From: Bacteriovoracaceae bacterium
GTDB taxonomy: Bacteria > Bdellovibrionota > Bacteriovoracia > Bacteriovoracales > Bacteriovoracaceae
Direction: 5' to 3'
Assembly: GCA_023146355.1 (NCBI GenBank)
Contig: JAGLCH010000246.1
Location: forward strand, 1-39,461
Length of the DNA stretch: 39,461 nt
How positions within the stretch are numbered: the first letter of the stretch is position 1; every line of letters starts with the position of its first letter. The notes beneath the pieces are model-generated. The model made no database searches. It saw nothing but the letters and a program-made list of their open reading frames with translations, and had not been told where the DNA came from. Positions 8,297 to 16,250 of this stretch are shown piece by piece. The position numbers and the translations under genes are program-made.

Positions 8297-10549
8297 ATGG
8301 ATTTTATGAATCATAAATTTGAAATTCTCGCCCCCGGTGGCGATCTCGACAGTATTAAAGCTGGGATTGTTGCTGGAGCTGGTGCTATTTACTGTGGGTT
8401 AGGTAAGTTTAATGCCAGAACTAGTGCCACTAATATTTCCTTTGATGAGTTAGTGGGGATAATACGTGTAGCACATCAGCGTAGTTGCCAAATCTTTCTC
8501 ACTCTCAATATTCTTATACTTGAGCAGGAAATTCCTGATCTTATCCGGCTACTTAATCGTTTGATCAATACTAAATTAGACGGAGTCATCGTTCAGGACC
8601 TTGGTTTGTTTTATCTCTTATCTGAGTACTTTGAGAGCTTAGTTGTTCATGCATCGACCCAAGCTGTTACACATAATATAGGGCAGATAGATTTTTTTAA
8701 TGATCTGAATGTTAAACGTGTCGTTCTTGCTCGCGAGCTTAGGTTAGACACAATTAGTTCTCTAACTAAGTTTGCCCATTGCAAGAATATGGAGACAGAG
8801 GTCTTCGTTCATGGATCTTATTGTATTGGGTTTTCTGGGATTTGTTACTACAGTTCAGTTCTCGGAGGAAAGTCTGGTAATCGAGGACTTTGTGCTCAGC
8901 CCTGTCGAGACCAGTATATTAGGACTAAGGTCAATAGGGATTTTCCTCTTAATCTAAAAGATAACTCAGCTTTTTTTGATATTGCACAACTTGAAAAGGC
9001 AAAGGTAGACTCTCTAAAAATAGAAGGAAGAATCAAGAAGGCAGATTACGTATTCACGACAGTTTCTAGTTGGAAAAAACAGATAGATTACTTCAATTCC
9101 ACTGGCAAAATTCTTGATGATAATACTGAACTCTACAAGGTTTTTAATCGAGATTTCTCGAATGGTTTTTTAAAGGGGGAACTTGGAAGTGGGATGTTTA
9201 TCGACAATCCTAGGAGTAACATCACTCCTCACTTTTCCCGCCTCCATAAACTTTCCAGCGAAAAGAGCATTGGAAAACTTAAAGACAAACTTCATAATGA
9301 AAAAACAGATGTCTTTGACAAGATTAGAGAGCTAACTTTAAATCTTGATATAGGAAGACAACCACTCACTCTGACATTTAGTGGTAAAGAGGGGATGCCT
9401 CTCGTTGTATTGGTTCAAACACCAGATCGAACTTTTTCAATTTCCTCATCTTGCCATCTTACAAGGGCAGACAAATATGTAATGGATCGTGGGTCTATTG
9501 AAAAGCGCTTTTCTATGTTGGCAGGAAATGAGTACATTCTTGAACCCTTTAACCTAGAACAGTTAGATTTTGATCTCTTCATCTCTTTTAGAAACCAAAC
9601 AGCACTCCGAAATGAGATAGTGCGCAACTTAAATGGTGGGGTTGATACTATTGCTCCAGTCGAGCTTCCAAAGCTACCAGTTGCAAAACCCTTCTCGGCC
9701 ACTCCACAGCTATCAGTACTTATTTCAGAACCAATGGACCTCTCTTTGATGAAGGGGTCCTGCGCTGAATTTTTCTATCAGCTCCCTGATTCTATTGGAG
9801 ATAGCTACAGTACTCTTGCTCAGTTGTTTAACAACAGTACTGACTTGATTCCTTGGTTTCCCTCTCTTTTGATTGGAAAAGATTTTACGGATGCTTGCGA
9901 ACTTCTTAAAAACATTTCCCCAAAACGAATAGTTGCTAATAATCTTGGGATTGCTCGCCTTGCATCTAAAATGGGGATTGAGTGGATCGCAGGGCCCTAT
10001 CTCAATGTCACTAACTCATATAGCTTGAAGTGCCTCAAAGAGAAATTTAATTGTAGTGGTTCATTTATTTCAAACGAACTAAAGTTGAAGCAGATTAAAT
10101 GGATTCGCCCACCTGCAGACTTTGACCTATACTACAGTATTTTTCACCCTATTATGCTAATGAGTTGCCAGCAGTGCTTGTTTCTTACAACTACAGGGTG
10201 CTCTAAAAAGGCGATGGACAAAGATTGTATTCAGTCTTGTGTTAAGAGAACTACTATTGAGGACCTCAAGGGAAATACTTTTTCAGTGAATAAGATTAAA
10301 GGAAGTTCAAATACTCTCTACGGCGATAAATATTTCTTAAATACTTCTATCTCTTCAGATTTACCGAATAGGTTTTCAAATTTCCTAATTGATCTTAGGG
10401 ATATTTCCACCTCTACCGAAATCAAGGTGTCGAGGGAAGCAGTTATCGAGATGTTTGAAGACTTTTTAAAAGGAAATGATGGCGCAGTTGATAGAATTCA
10501 AAATTCCATTAATCAAACAACCCTAGGACAGTACTATAAAGGTTTGTAG
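8297..10549 (+). CDS. U32 family peptidase-like protein, probable RNA hydroxylation factor (RlhA/TrhP type)
   Basis: About 750 residues. I prefer ATG 8297 (or 8306); the frame is open from GTG 8264, but that codon lies in a small inverted repeat without a ribosome binding site. The N-terminus EILAPGGDLDSIKAGIVAGAGAIYCG is the U32 start, and the U32 signature follows: EVFVHGSYCIGFSGICYYSS then SGNRGLCAQPCR, giving four cysteines. A later cluster (CQQCLFLTTTGC, then DKDCIQSC) adds five more. U32 proteins RlhA and TrhP are needed for hydroxycytidine in 23S rRNA and hydroxyuridine in tRNA, and the cysteines suggest an iron-sulphur cluster. The length is nearer RlhA (653 residues) than TrhP (about 450). 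Which RNA is modified here cannot be told. Confidence 0.82.
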   Translation: MDFMNHKFEILAPGGDLDSIKAGIVAGAGAIYCGLGKFNARTSATNISFDELVGIIRVAHQRSCQIFLTLNILILEQEIPDLIRLLNRLINTKLDGVIVQDLGLFYLLSEYFESLVVHASTQAVTHNIGQIDFFNDLNVKRVVLARELRLDTISSLTKFAHCKNMETEVFVHGSYCIGFSGICYYSSVLGGKSGNRGLCAQPCRDQYIRTKVNRDFPLNLKDNSAFFDIAQLEKAKVDSLKIEGRIKKADYVFTTVSSWKKQIDYFNSTGKILDDNTELYKVFNRDFSNGFLKGELGSGMFIDNPRSNITPHFSRLHKLSSEKSIGKLKDKLHNEKTDVFDKIRELTLNLDIGRQPLTLTFSGKEGMPLVVLVQTPDRTFSISSSCHLTRADKYVMDRGSIEKRFSMLAGNEYILEPFNLEQLDFDLFISFRNQTALRNEIVRNLNGGVDTIAPVELPKLPVAKPFSATPQLSVLISEPMDLSLMKGSCAEFFYQLPDSIGDSYSTLAQLFNNSTDLIPWFPSLLIGKDFTDACELLKNISPKRIVANNLGIARLASKMGIEWIAGPYLNVTNSYSLKCLKEKFNCSGSFISNELKLKQIKWIRPPADFDLYYSIFHPIMLMSCQQCLFLTTTGCSKKAMDKDCIQSCVKRTTIEDLKGNTFSVNKIKGSSNTLYGDKYFLNTSISSDLPNRFSNFLIDLRDISTSTEIKVSREAVIEMFEDFLKGNDGAVDRIQNSINQTTLGQYYKGL

Positions 10550-11215
10550 CTATAGAAGGTTTTGCTTAACCCATTGAATGATATCATCGGTCTTTTTAGT
10601 AATCAGCACAGCGCCCTCATCGAGCAATTGTTGATGGTCGGATTTGTTATCCCAATCGACTACGAGGCAGGGGATTTCAAAGTTCTTGGCACCTTTGATA
10701 TCTACAATACTGTCTCCGATCAAAACGATCTTTGATTTATCCATATCGCCCAACATCACTTCAAGTCCTGCTGGGTTTGGCTTGGGTAGTGTCGTGTCCA
10801 TAAATTGCATGTCGTGAAAGAGATGTTTGATTTTATGAGATTCGAGGATCTTTAGCGCCGACTCTGATTCTCTTCCTGTCCACACATAGGTTGCGACCTC
10901 CATAGAGTGAAGCATCTCAATGAGCTCTTTGATTCCAGGATAAAGTGTAGGGGTGAAATCGCGATTCTCGTAGTTAACATCATTGATGATTGCCTGAAGT
11001 GTTTCTCTACTAGAGTCAGCAAGACCTAGGTTGGAAAGTAACTGAATCCAGTCTGGAATGTAGGCATCAAGGATTTCTTCCATGGTGATCTCGCGACCTA
11101 AATATTTTGGAAGGACTACTGTTAGTACCTGATAGAAGTTGCTTTCACTATCTATCATGGTTCCATCATTATCAAATACAACATGAGCTTTTGCGTTTTC
11201 TTTTGAAATTGTCAT
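10550..11215 (-). CDS. HAD-superfamily phosphatase, phosphoglycolate phosphatase-like
   Basis: A 221-residue soluble HAD hydrolase. Motif I is VFDNDGTMIDSES with the nucleophile at D15 and the acid/base at D17. A helical cap follows, then motif II VWTGRES (about residues 116-122), a lysine before LPKPNPAGLE, and motif IV GDSIVDIKGA. This order is that of Gph-type phosphatases, which act on phosphoglycolate, nucleotides or other small phosphates; the substrate is not fixed. It is the second gene of a two-gene unit after the Cys-rich secreted protein (10-base gap, AGGT ahead of the ATG). Its stop codon abuts the stop of the convergent U32 gene with no spacer. Confidence 0.82.
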   Translation of the reverse strand: MTISKENAKAHVVFDNDGTMIDSESNFYQVLTVVLPKYLGREITMEEILDAYIPDWIQLLSNLGLADSSRETLQAIINDVNYENRDFTPTLYPGIKELIEMLHSMEVATYVWTGRESESALKILESHKIKHLFHDMQFMDTTLPKPNPAGLEVMLGDMDKSKIVLIGDSIVDIKGAKNFEIPCLVVDWDNKSDHQQLLDEGAVLITKKTDDIIQWVKQNLL

Positions 11216-11225
11216 TCAATATTAC

Positions 11226-11852
11226 CTAGTTAGACTGAATTACTGATCTAAGCTGTTTTATTATTTTATCTATCGGAATCTGAGGTCTAAGTGATTTTTT
11301 ACTCTTCATTTTTAACCAGTAACTGATACAGGTCTGCGCAGTTTCTGCGACCTGTTTTGTAACTGCAGCAGAGTGCAGTGTCCCTATGGCCTCCCAAGGT
11401 CTTCCAATTTCAAAGATGACCTTATAGTCACGCCATAATGGGCAGACGCCTTCACTGTAGTTCCCGGTAGGTTTTACATAACAGAGGTGGTGAGACCCGA
11501 ATGCAGCATTTGTAACTTTTCGACAAATATTTTCTTCGACTTCAAATGAAAAGATTGCATCTACTAGAAATTTATCAAAGAGAAATTGTTGAAGACAAAC
11601 CATCGTTCGATCAATCCACAGTTGACCTGGCACTGTTAGTTCATCCCGTGTATCTTGAAAGGAGCGACAAAACCGATCTCCGTACTCAATAGGATACTGG
11701 TAGTCAGTCTCTTGGCAATTAAAGCTATCCTCTAGGCATTCGCTATAGAAGGAGCAATTGGCATCAACGGGTCGTGTTTCACAATCTTGGGCATGCCCAG
11801 AAGTTGTCATGAATAGCAAAGAGATAGATATAATTGAGATTATTTTTTTCAT
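11226..11852 (-). CDS. Secreted cysteine-rich protein of unknown function
   Basis: A 208-residue precursor with a Sec signal peptide (MKKIISIISISLLFMTTSGHA, cut before QDC). The mature part has ten cysteines, suggesting five disulphides in the periplasm or outside the cell. Recognisable blocks are CSFYSECLE, YPIEYGDRFC, a WIDRTMVCLQQFL helix, AFGSHHLCYV and ICRKVTNAAF. The even count and conserved aromatic residues suggest a compact disulphide-bonded helical fold. I do not know a bacterial family with this pattern; it faintly resembles the cysteine spacing of eukaryotic stanniocalcin-like secreted proteins, which is only an impression. It is co-transcribed with the HAD phosphatase. Confidence 0.6.
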   Translation of the reverse strand: MKKIISIISISLLFMTTSGHAQDCETRPVDANCSFYSECLEDSFNCQETDYQYPIEYGDRFCRSFQDTRDELTVPGQLWIDRTMVCLQQFLFDKFLVDAIFSFEVEENICRKVTNAAFGSHHLCYVKPTGNYSEGVCPLWRDYKVIFEIGRPWEAIGTLHSAAVTKQVAETAQTCISYWLKMKSKKSLRPQIPIDKIIKQLRSVIQSN

Positions 11853-11921
11853 AGTCTTTATTTAGCATATTCTTACTGCGAATGTTGTAGTTTGAAGAGA
11901 TTACAAGGTATATTTAAAGCT

Positions 11922-12131
11922 ATGAAAGAAACAGATGTAAAAGATGCAGTAATTGATCACGTTCAACAAATTTATGAGCAAGCGAAAGTAGAGCTTTCAA
12001 AAGTTCAGTGCCCTGAGCATGGAAAGGCCCTTCAGAAGCTCGATTTCGATCGTGCTAATGGCCGCTTTGCTATTGAAACGTGCTGTGACCATGGAGAAAC
12101 ACTGGTTAATGAAGCAATAGCAAAATTATAG
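11922..12131 (+). CDS. Small conserved-looking protein with CPEH and CCDH motifs
   Basis: A 69-residue protein if started at ATG 11922 with AAGG 13 bases upstream; a TTG at 11892 would add ten residues but lacks a ribosome binding site. The N-terminal half is a helix (MKETDVKDAVIDHVQQIYEQAKVEL). The C-terminal half has two similar pairs, CPEHGKALQ and CCDHGETLV, each followed by a hydrophobic stretch. The two C-x-x-H type pairs could bind one zinc ion. No function is assigned. It is convergent with ybiT, with a two-way terminator between them. Confidence 0.55.
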   Translation: MKETDVKDAVIDHVQQIYEQAKVELSKVQCPEHGKALQKLDFDRANGRFAIETCCDHGETLVNEAIAKL

Positions 12132-12155
12132 CGAAATTAAGGTAAAAAAATCAAA

Positions 12156-12190
12156 CTCACCAGTATAACTTTAACTTTTATACTGATGAG
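12156..12190. terminator. Bidirectional Rho-independent terminator
   Basis: CTCACCAGTATAA (12156-12168) and TTATACTGATGAG (12178-12190) form a 13-bp stem with one C-A mismatch and a 9-base loop. On the minus strand it is followed by TTTGATTTTTTT, ending the ybiT transcript. On the plus strand it is followed by ACTCTTATTTATTTTTT, ending the small gene at 11922. Confidence 0.75.
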
Positions 12191-12198
12191 ACTCTTAT

Positions 12199-13791
12199 TT
12201 ATTTTTTGAGCTTTTCTGCAAGGTAATTGTCATAGGTACAATACTTGTCTTCTACCAGCTTGGTATCAATATCAATAATTCTATTTGCTACTGTTTGAAT
12301 GAACTCATGGTCATGAGAAGTGAAAATAACGTTTCCTTTGAATCTTGCAAGGCCATCATTTACCGCAGTGATACTCTCAAGATCGAGGTGATCTGTTGGT
12401 CCATCAACTAATAAGAAGTTAGCACCTGATAGCATCATTTTAGAGAGCATACAGCGAACCTTTTCGCCCCCGGAGAGAACATTGGTCTTCTTTAGTGCTT
12501 CCTCACCTGAGAAGAGCATTTTACCAAGGAAGCCGCGAACAAATTGCTCGTCTTTATCTACAGAGTACTGGCGAAGCCAATCTACCAAATTATATCTTCC
12601 GTCCATAAAGAAAGATGCATTATCTTTAGGAAAGTAAGATTTAGTTATGGTTACACCCCAGGTGACGTTACCTGAGTCTGCTTCCATTTCTCCATTAAGA
12701 ATACTTAGAAGAGTTGACTTGGCCACGTCGTTATCACCAAGAAGGACGATCTTGTCATCCTTATTGATGTTAAATGAGATATTGTCTAATATTTTCACAC
12801 CATCAATTGATTTTGAAATTCTATCAACATAAAGAAGTTCTTTTCCAGACTCTCTGTTTGGAGTGAACTGAACAAAGGGATATTTCCTTGCCGTACGAGG
12901 AAGGTCAGTGAGCTCGAGTTTCTCTAGTTGCTTTTGACGAGAAGTCGCCTGAGATGACTTCGAGGCATTGGCACTAAAGCGTTGAATAAATGCTTTGAGT
13001 TCTTTTGCTTTGTCTTCTGTTTTCTTATTCTGATCAGAGCGAAGTTTGACTGCAAGCTCTGATGATTTTCTCCAGAAGTCATAGTTTCCGGCATAGATTG
13101 TGATCTTTCCGAAGTCAAGATCTGCAATATGAGTACATACTTTATTTAAGAAGTGACGGTCATGGGAGACAACAATCACTGTTCGGTCGAAGTTGAGAAG
13201 GAAGTTTTCTAACCACTGAATAGCTTTGATGTCCAAGTGGTTGGTTGGCTCATCAAGAAGAAGAATTTCTGGTCCGCCAAAAAGAGCTTGCGCTAAAAGA
13301 ACCTTAACTTTTTCAGGTCCGGTAAGATCTTTCATCAATTTATCATTATAGGTGGCCGGGATTCCAAGGCCTGCTAGGAGTATTCCGGCCTCTGACTCAG
13401 ATTCCCATCCGTTCATTTCAGAAAATTCGGCCTCAAGTTCTGCCGCCTTCATCCCGTCTTCATCGGAGAAATCTTCTTTCATATAGATGGCATCTTTTTC
13501 TGCCATAATTTTGAAGAGACGCTGATTTCCCATGAGCACAGTTTGGAGAACTGGGTGCTCATCGTAAGCAAAGTGATCCTGCTTTAAAATTGAAAGTCTT
13601 TCACCTGGAGTGATGTGAACATCACCGGAGTTCGCCTCAATTTCGCCAGATAGGATTTTAATAAAAGTAGATTTTCCAGATCCATTGGCACCAATAAGTC
13701 CATAGCAGTTTCCTGGAGTGAACTTAATATTTACATCGTCAAATAGTTTTCTTCCACCAAAGCCAAGTGAAATGTTTGAAGTGCTGATCAT
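12199..13791 (-). CDS. ybiT: ABC-F ATPase, YbiT/YkpA type, with one degenerate ATP site
   Basis: A 530-residue ABC-F protein, the same length as E. coli YbiT and with a YbiT-like N-terminus (YGLIGANGSGKSTF, EDGMKAAELEAEFSEMNGW). NBD1 has an intact Walker A (34-42) and Walker B with glutamate (LLLDEPTNHLD, about 177-187) but signature LTGPE in place of LSGGE. NBD2 has signature LSGGE, but Walker A reads GDNDVAKST (352-360, Ala for the last Gly) and Walker B reads VDGPTDHLD, with Gly in place of the catalytic Glu. ABC-F proteins bind the ribosomal E site. NBD2 text such as DWLRQYS and FLGKMLFSGEEALKK recalls the YkpA branch. An AGGAAATTAAA stretch precedes the ATG. Confidence 0.87.
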   Translation of the reverse strand: MISTSNISLGFGGRKLFDDVNIKFTPGNCYGLIGANGSGKSTFIKILSGEIEANSGDVHITPGERLSILKQDHFAYDEHPVLQTVLMGNQRLFKIMAEKDAIYMKEDFSDEDGMKAAELEAEFSEMNGWESESEAGILLAGLGIPATYNDKLMKDLTGPEKVKVLLAQALFGGPEILLLDEPTNHLDIKAIQWLENFLLNFDRTVIVVSHDRHFLNKVCTHIADLDFGKITIYAGNYDFWRKSSELAVKLRSDQNKKTEDKAKELKAFIQRFSANASKSSQATSRQKQLEKLELTDLPRTARKYPFVQFTPNRESGKELLYVDRISKSIDGVKILDNISFNINKDDKIVLLGDNDVAKSTLLSILNGEMEADSGNVTWGVTITKSYFPKDNASFFMDGRYNLVDWLRQYSVDKDEQFVRGFLGKMLFSGEEALKKTNVLSGGEKVRCMLSKMMLSGANFLLVDGPTDHLDLESITAVNDGLARFKGNVIFTSHDHEFIQTVANRIIDIDTKLVEDKYCTYDNYLAEKLKK

Positions 13792-13803
13792 TTTAATTTC
13801 CTA

Positions 13804-13827
13804 CCTTAAATCTATTACCGTTTAAGG
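13804..13827 (-). promoter_or_regulatory. Hairpin just upstream of the ybiT Shine-Dalgarno sequence
   Basis: In the ybiT mRNA, CCTTAAA and TTTAAGG are perfect inverted copies separated by 10 bases, directly followed by TAGGAAATTAAA and the ATG at 13791. The 3' arm ends at the ribosome binding site, so folding could alter ribosome access. The stem is only 7 bp and A/T-rich. Confidence 0.3.
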
Positions 13828-13912
13828 GGCAAGCTACCATCTTTTAATGGCTATCTCAACTGTGAACATCTGTGTTAAAAGTATTAAATAAATTAAGTGT
13901 CTGAGGTGTTTT

Positions 13913-14542
13913 ATGCTCTGTCCTCTCTGTGGAGTGAACAACGATAGTGTCTTTTTTGAAGACAAAAGAAGGAAGTATTTCCGTTGTCCTGAATGTAACC
14001 TTACAACTGCCGATTCCGAAAGTTGGCCAGGTCCGGGGGAAGAGCAAGAGATCTACTCTAAGCACAATAATGACCCAAGTGACTTGGGATATCGTCGCTT
14101 TCTTTCACGAGTTTTCAATCCTTTAGAGAAAAGACTACCTTTTCGTGCTCATGGACTAGACTTTGGTTCAGGGCCTGGTCCCACACTCTCGCTAATGTTT
14201 ACTGAAGCGGGATTCTCTATGGAGATTTTTGACCTCTACTATGCGAATAATCCCGAAGTAATGTCGTTTAGTTATGACTTTATTACTGCAACAGAGGTCT
14301 TTGAACACCTCTATCACCCTCGAGAGGAAATTGAGAGGTTACTCGGCCTTCTAAAACCAGGAGGGGTTATGGGGATAATGACTAAACTTGCAGGAGATCA
14401 TAAAGCATTCTCGACTTGGCACTACAAAATGGATCCTACCCACGTTTGCTTTTACTCCGTCCAAACATTTGAATGGATAGCTCGAAAGTACTGCTTGGAA
14501 CTAGAAATAATAGGGAGTGACGTTATTTTACTCACCAATTGA
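13913..14542 (+). CDS. SAM-dependent methyltransferase with N-terminal zinc ribbon
   Basis: A 209-residue protein. An N-terminal CPLC...CPEC pair (cysteines at about 3, 6, 24 and 27) forms a zinc ribbon. This is followed by a class I methyltransferase fold with motif I HGLDFGSGPGPTLSLMF (about 79-95), an acidic stretch EIFDLYY, motif ATEVFEHLYHPREEIERL and LLKPGGVMGIMT. This is the Methyltransf_11/23 layout, similar to proteins that modify small molecules or cell-surface precursors; the substrate is unknown. GAGGTG lies 4 bases before the ATG. It is divergent from ybiT and followed by an inverted-repeat leader and rhlE. Confidence 0.75.
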   Translation: MLCPLCGVNNDSVFFEDKRRKYFRCPECNLTTADSESWPGPGEEQEIYSKHNNDPSDLGYRRFLSRVFNPLEKRLPFRAHGLDFGSGPGPTLSLMFTEAGFSMEIFDLYYANNPEVMSFSYDFITATEVFEHLYHPREEIERLLGLLKPGGVMGIMTKLAGDHKAFSTWHYKMDPTHVCFYSVQTFEWIARKYCLELEIIGSDVILLTN

Positions 14543-14615
14543 CACCAGTGGGGGGATAGGGGATAACCACCTCATATCTGAGCACGCTTTCGACAATTTT
14601 TAGCGGCCACTGGTG
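14543..14615 (+). promoter_or_regulatory. Inverted repeat in the rhlE 5' leader
   Basis: CACCAGTGG (14543-14551) and CCACTGGTG (14607-14615) are perfect 9-bp inverted copies 55 bases apart, in the interval between the methyltransferase stop and rhlE. The interior includes the G-rich run GGGGGATAGGGGATAACC. Leaders of cold-shock DEAD-box helicase genes are often structured and autoregulatory, so this could be a regulatory stem; it could also form part of a terminator for the upstream gene, although no T-run follows. Confidence 0.4.
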
Positions 14616-14659
14616 CTTAGATTTGGTGGACCTCTTTAAATTATGTTCGAAAGGAATGT

Positions 14660-15934
14660 ATGCAGAATTTTAATTCACTGGATCTTCATCCAGTTATCTT
14701 AGGTGCTCTTGAAAAAAAGGGCTATATAACTCCAACTCCTATTCAGGCCCAGGCCATTCCTCACTTAATGGAAGGTAAAGATCTATTAGGAATCGCACAG
14801 ACTGGAACAGGAAAAACAGCTGCTTTTTCTCTACCAATTATAAATCGCCTTGCTAAAAATAAAGTTAAGCCTCGTCCCGCGAGAATGCGCTGTCTTATTT
14901 TGACACCAACCCGTGAACTTGCATCTCAAATTGAACAAAGTGTTAAGGAATATGGAAAGGGACTGGCCTTAAAAACGTTAGTTGTTTTTGGAGGTGTGCC
15001 TTCGAAACCTCAGATTCAGACCATGGCAAAAGGGGTCGATGTTTTAGTTGCAACACCTGGGCGTTTGCTCGATCTTATGGCCGAAGGTCATATCCTTTTT
15101 AATCAGCTTGAAGTTTTTGTACTTGATGAAGCTGATCGCATGCTGGATATGGGATTCATTAATGATATAAAAAAAGTGGTTGCAAAGCTCCCAAAGAATA
15201 AGCAGACACTTCTGTTCTCAGCAACAATGCCAAAAGATATTGCTACCCTTGCTGGGAAAATGTTAAATAACCCAGTTCGAGTTGAAGTTACTCCAGAGTC
15301 CACCACTGTCGAAAAAATTGAGCAAAAGGTGAACCTTGTAGAGAAAGCAAATAAACCACTACTTCTAAAAAGTATCCTGAAAGATAAAGAAATCAAAAGT
15401 GTACTTGTTTTTACCCGCACGAAATATGGAGCTGATCGAGTTGTAAGGCACTTAGAACGTGAAAATATTTTGGCCGCTGCCATTCACGGAAATAAATCCC
15501 AGGCCGCTCGTGAAGCAGCGTTGTGCACATTTAAGCGTGGACGACTAAGAGTCTTAGTGGCCACAGATATTGCAGCGAGAGGAATTGATATTCCTCATGT
15601 TAGTCATATTATAAACTATGATATTCCAAGTGATCCGAAAAGTTATGTCCACCGTATTGGTAGAACTGCACGTGCTGGGCGTGAGGGGATTGCGATCTCA
15701 TTTTGTGATTCATCTGAAGAAACTGCCCTTAAAAATGTAGAAAAATGTATAAAGTCGCAAATTGAAGTTGATACTACCCATGCTTATCATGGAGTCGCTC
15801 CTCAAATGGTAAGGCTTCCGCCCCTGGGAGCACAAGATGGAACCAACAAAAAAAATCCTTATCAAAATAGAAATAGAAAGAGAATTTCAAAGACTCCAAG
15901 ACATAAAAGACGAGGAAATAGTGAGCGAAAGTAG
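14660..15934 (+). CDS. rhlE: DEAD-box ATP-dependent RNA helicase RhlE
   Basis: A 424-residue helicase with all DEAD-box motifs in order: F-x-S-L start and Q motif (TPTPIQ, 24-29), motif I AQTGTGKT (46-53), Ia PTRELA, VATPGR (129-134), motif II DEAD (156-159), motif III SAT, IV VFTRTK, V ATDIAARGIDI and VI HRIGRTARAG. The tail after about 380 is short and rich in lysine and arginine (RNRKRISKTPRHKRRGNSERK), typical of RhlE proteins in ribosome assembly and RNA decay. AAAGGAATGT precedes the ATG. The 3' end overlaps the SUI1/eIF1-like gene by 14 bases, implying translational coupling. Confidence 0.88.
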   Translation: MQNFNSLDLHPVILGALEKKGYITPTPIQAQAIPHLMEGKDLLGIAQTGTGKTAAFSLPIINRLAKNKVKPRPARMRCLILTPTRELASQIEQSVKEYGKGLALKTLVVFGGVPSKPQIQTMAKGVDVLVATPGRLLDLMAEGHILFNQLEVFVLDEADRMLDMGFINDIKKVVAKLPKNKQTLLFSATMPKDIATLAGKMLNNPVRVEVTPESTTVEKIEQKVNLVEKANKPLLLKSILKDKEIKSVLVFTRTKYGADRVVRHLERENILAAAIHGNKSQAAREAALCTFKRGRLRVLVATDIAARGIDIPHVSHIINYDIPSDPKSYVHRIGRTARAGREGIAISFCDSSEETALKNVEKCIKSQIEVDTTHAYHGVAPQMVRLPPLGAQDGTNKKNPYQNRNRKRISKTPRHKRRGNSERK

Positions 15935-16250
15935 AATCGTTTGGTCTGATGAGGGCGGAGATCTTCGTAAGAAAAAAACTACCGAAGATGAAAATATTGT
16001 TGTTGATGAAAGTCAACTAACTCTATCAGTTCGACGCCTAACTTCTGGAAAGGGAAGAACAATAATAGAAGTGTCAGGATTGCCCAATCAGAAAAAGTGG
16101 TGCCAAAAGCTTGCCAAGGAACTTAAAAAGTCTATTGGTGTTGGCGGTGCTTATAAAAACGATTACATTGAAGTGCATGGAGAGAAACTAGATCAGGTTC
16201 TCTCCTTTTTGAATTCTAAATCTCTTCGATATAAAAAAATCGGCGGCTAA
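15921..16250 (+). CDS. yciH: SUI1/eIF1-like translation factor (YciH)
   Basis: A 109-residue protein started at GTG 15921, which has GAGG 5 bases upstream and matches the 108-residue length of E. coli YciH. The same frame is open to an ATG at 15837, but that extra part is rhlE read out of frame. The SUI1 domain fills residues 40-109: LTLSVRRLTSGKGRTIIEVSG, then KELKKSIGVGGAYKNDYIEVHG, the conserved GxGG turn and basic face. YciH can act on bacterial initiation fidelity in vitro; its role in cells is unsettled. It is co-expressed with rhlE through a 14-base overlap. Its stop overlaps the convergent GST stop by 4 bases. Confidence 0.85.
   Translation: MSESRIVWSDEGGDLRKKKTTEDENIVVDESQLTLSVRRLTSGKGRTIIEVSGLPNQKKWCQKLAKELKKSIGVGGAYKNDYIEVHGEKLDQVLSFLNSKSLRYKKIGG

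Noticed and set aside
15103..15483. 126-codon minus-strand open frame inside rhlE
   Set aside because: It is antisense to conserved helicase motifs and has serine/phenylalanine-rich shadow composition.
15837..15920. N-terminal extension of the SUI1-like protein
   Set aside because: It is rhlE's lysine-rich tail read in another frame; GTG 15921 with GAGG gives the normal YciH length.
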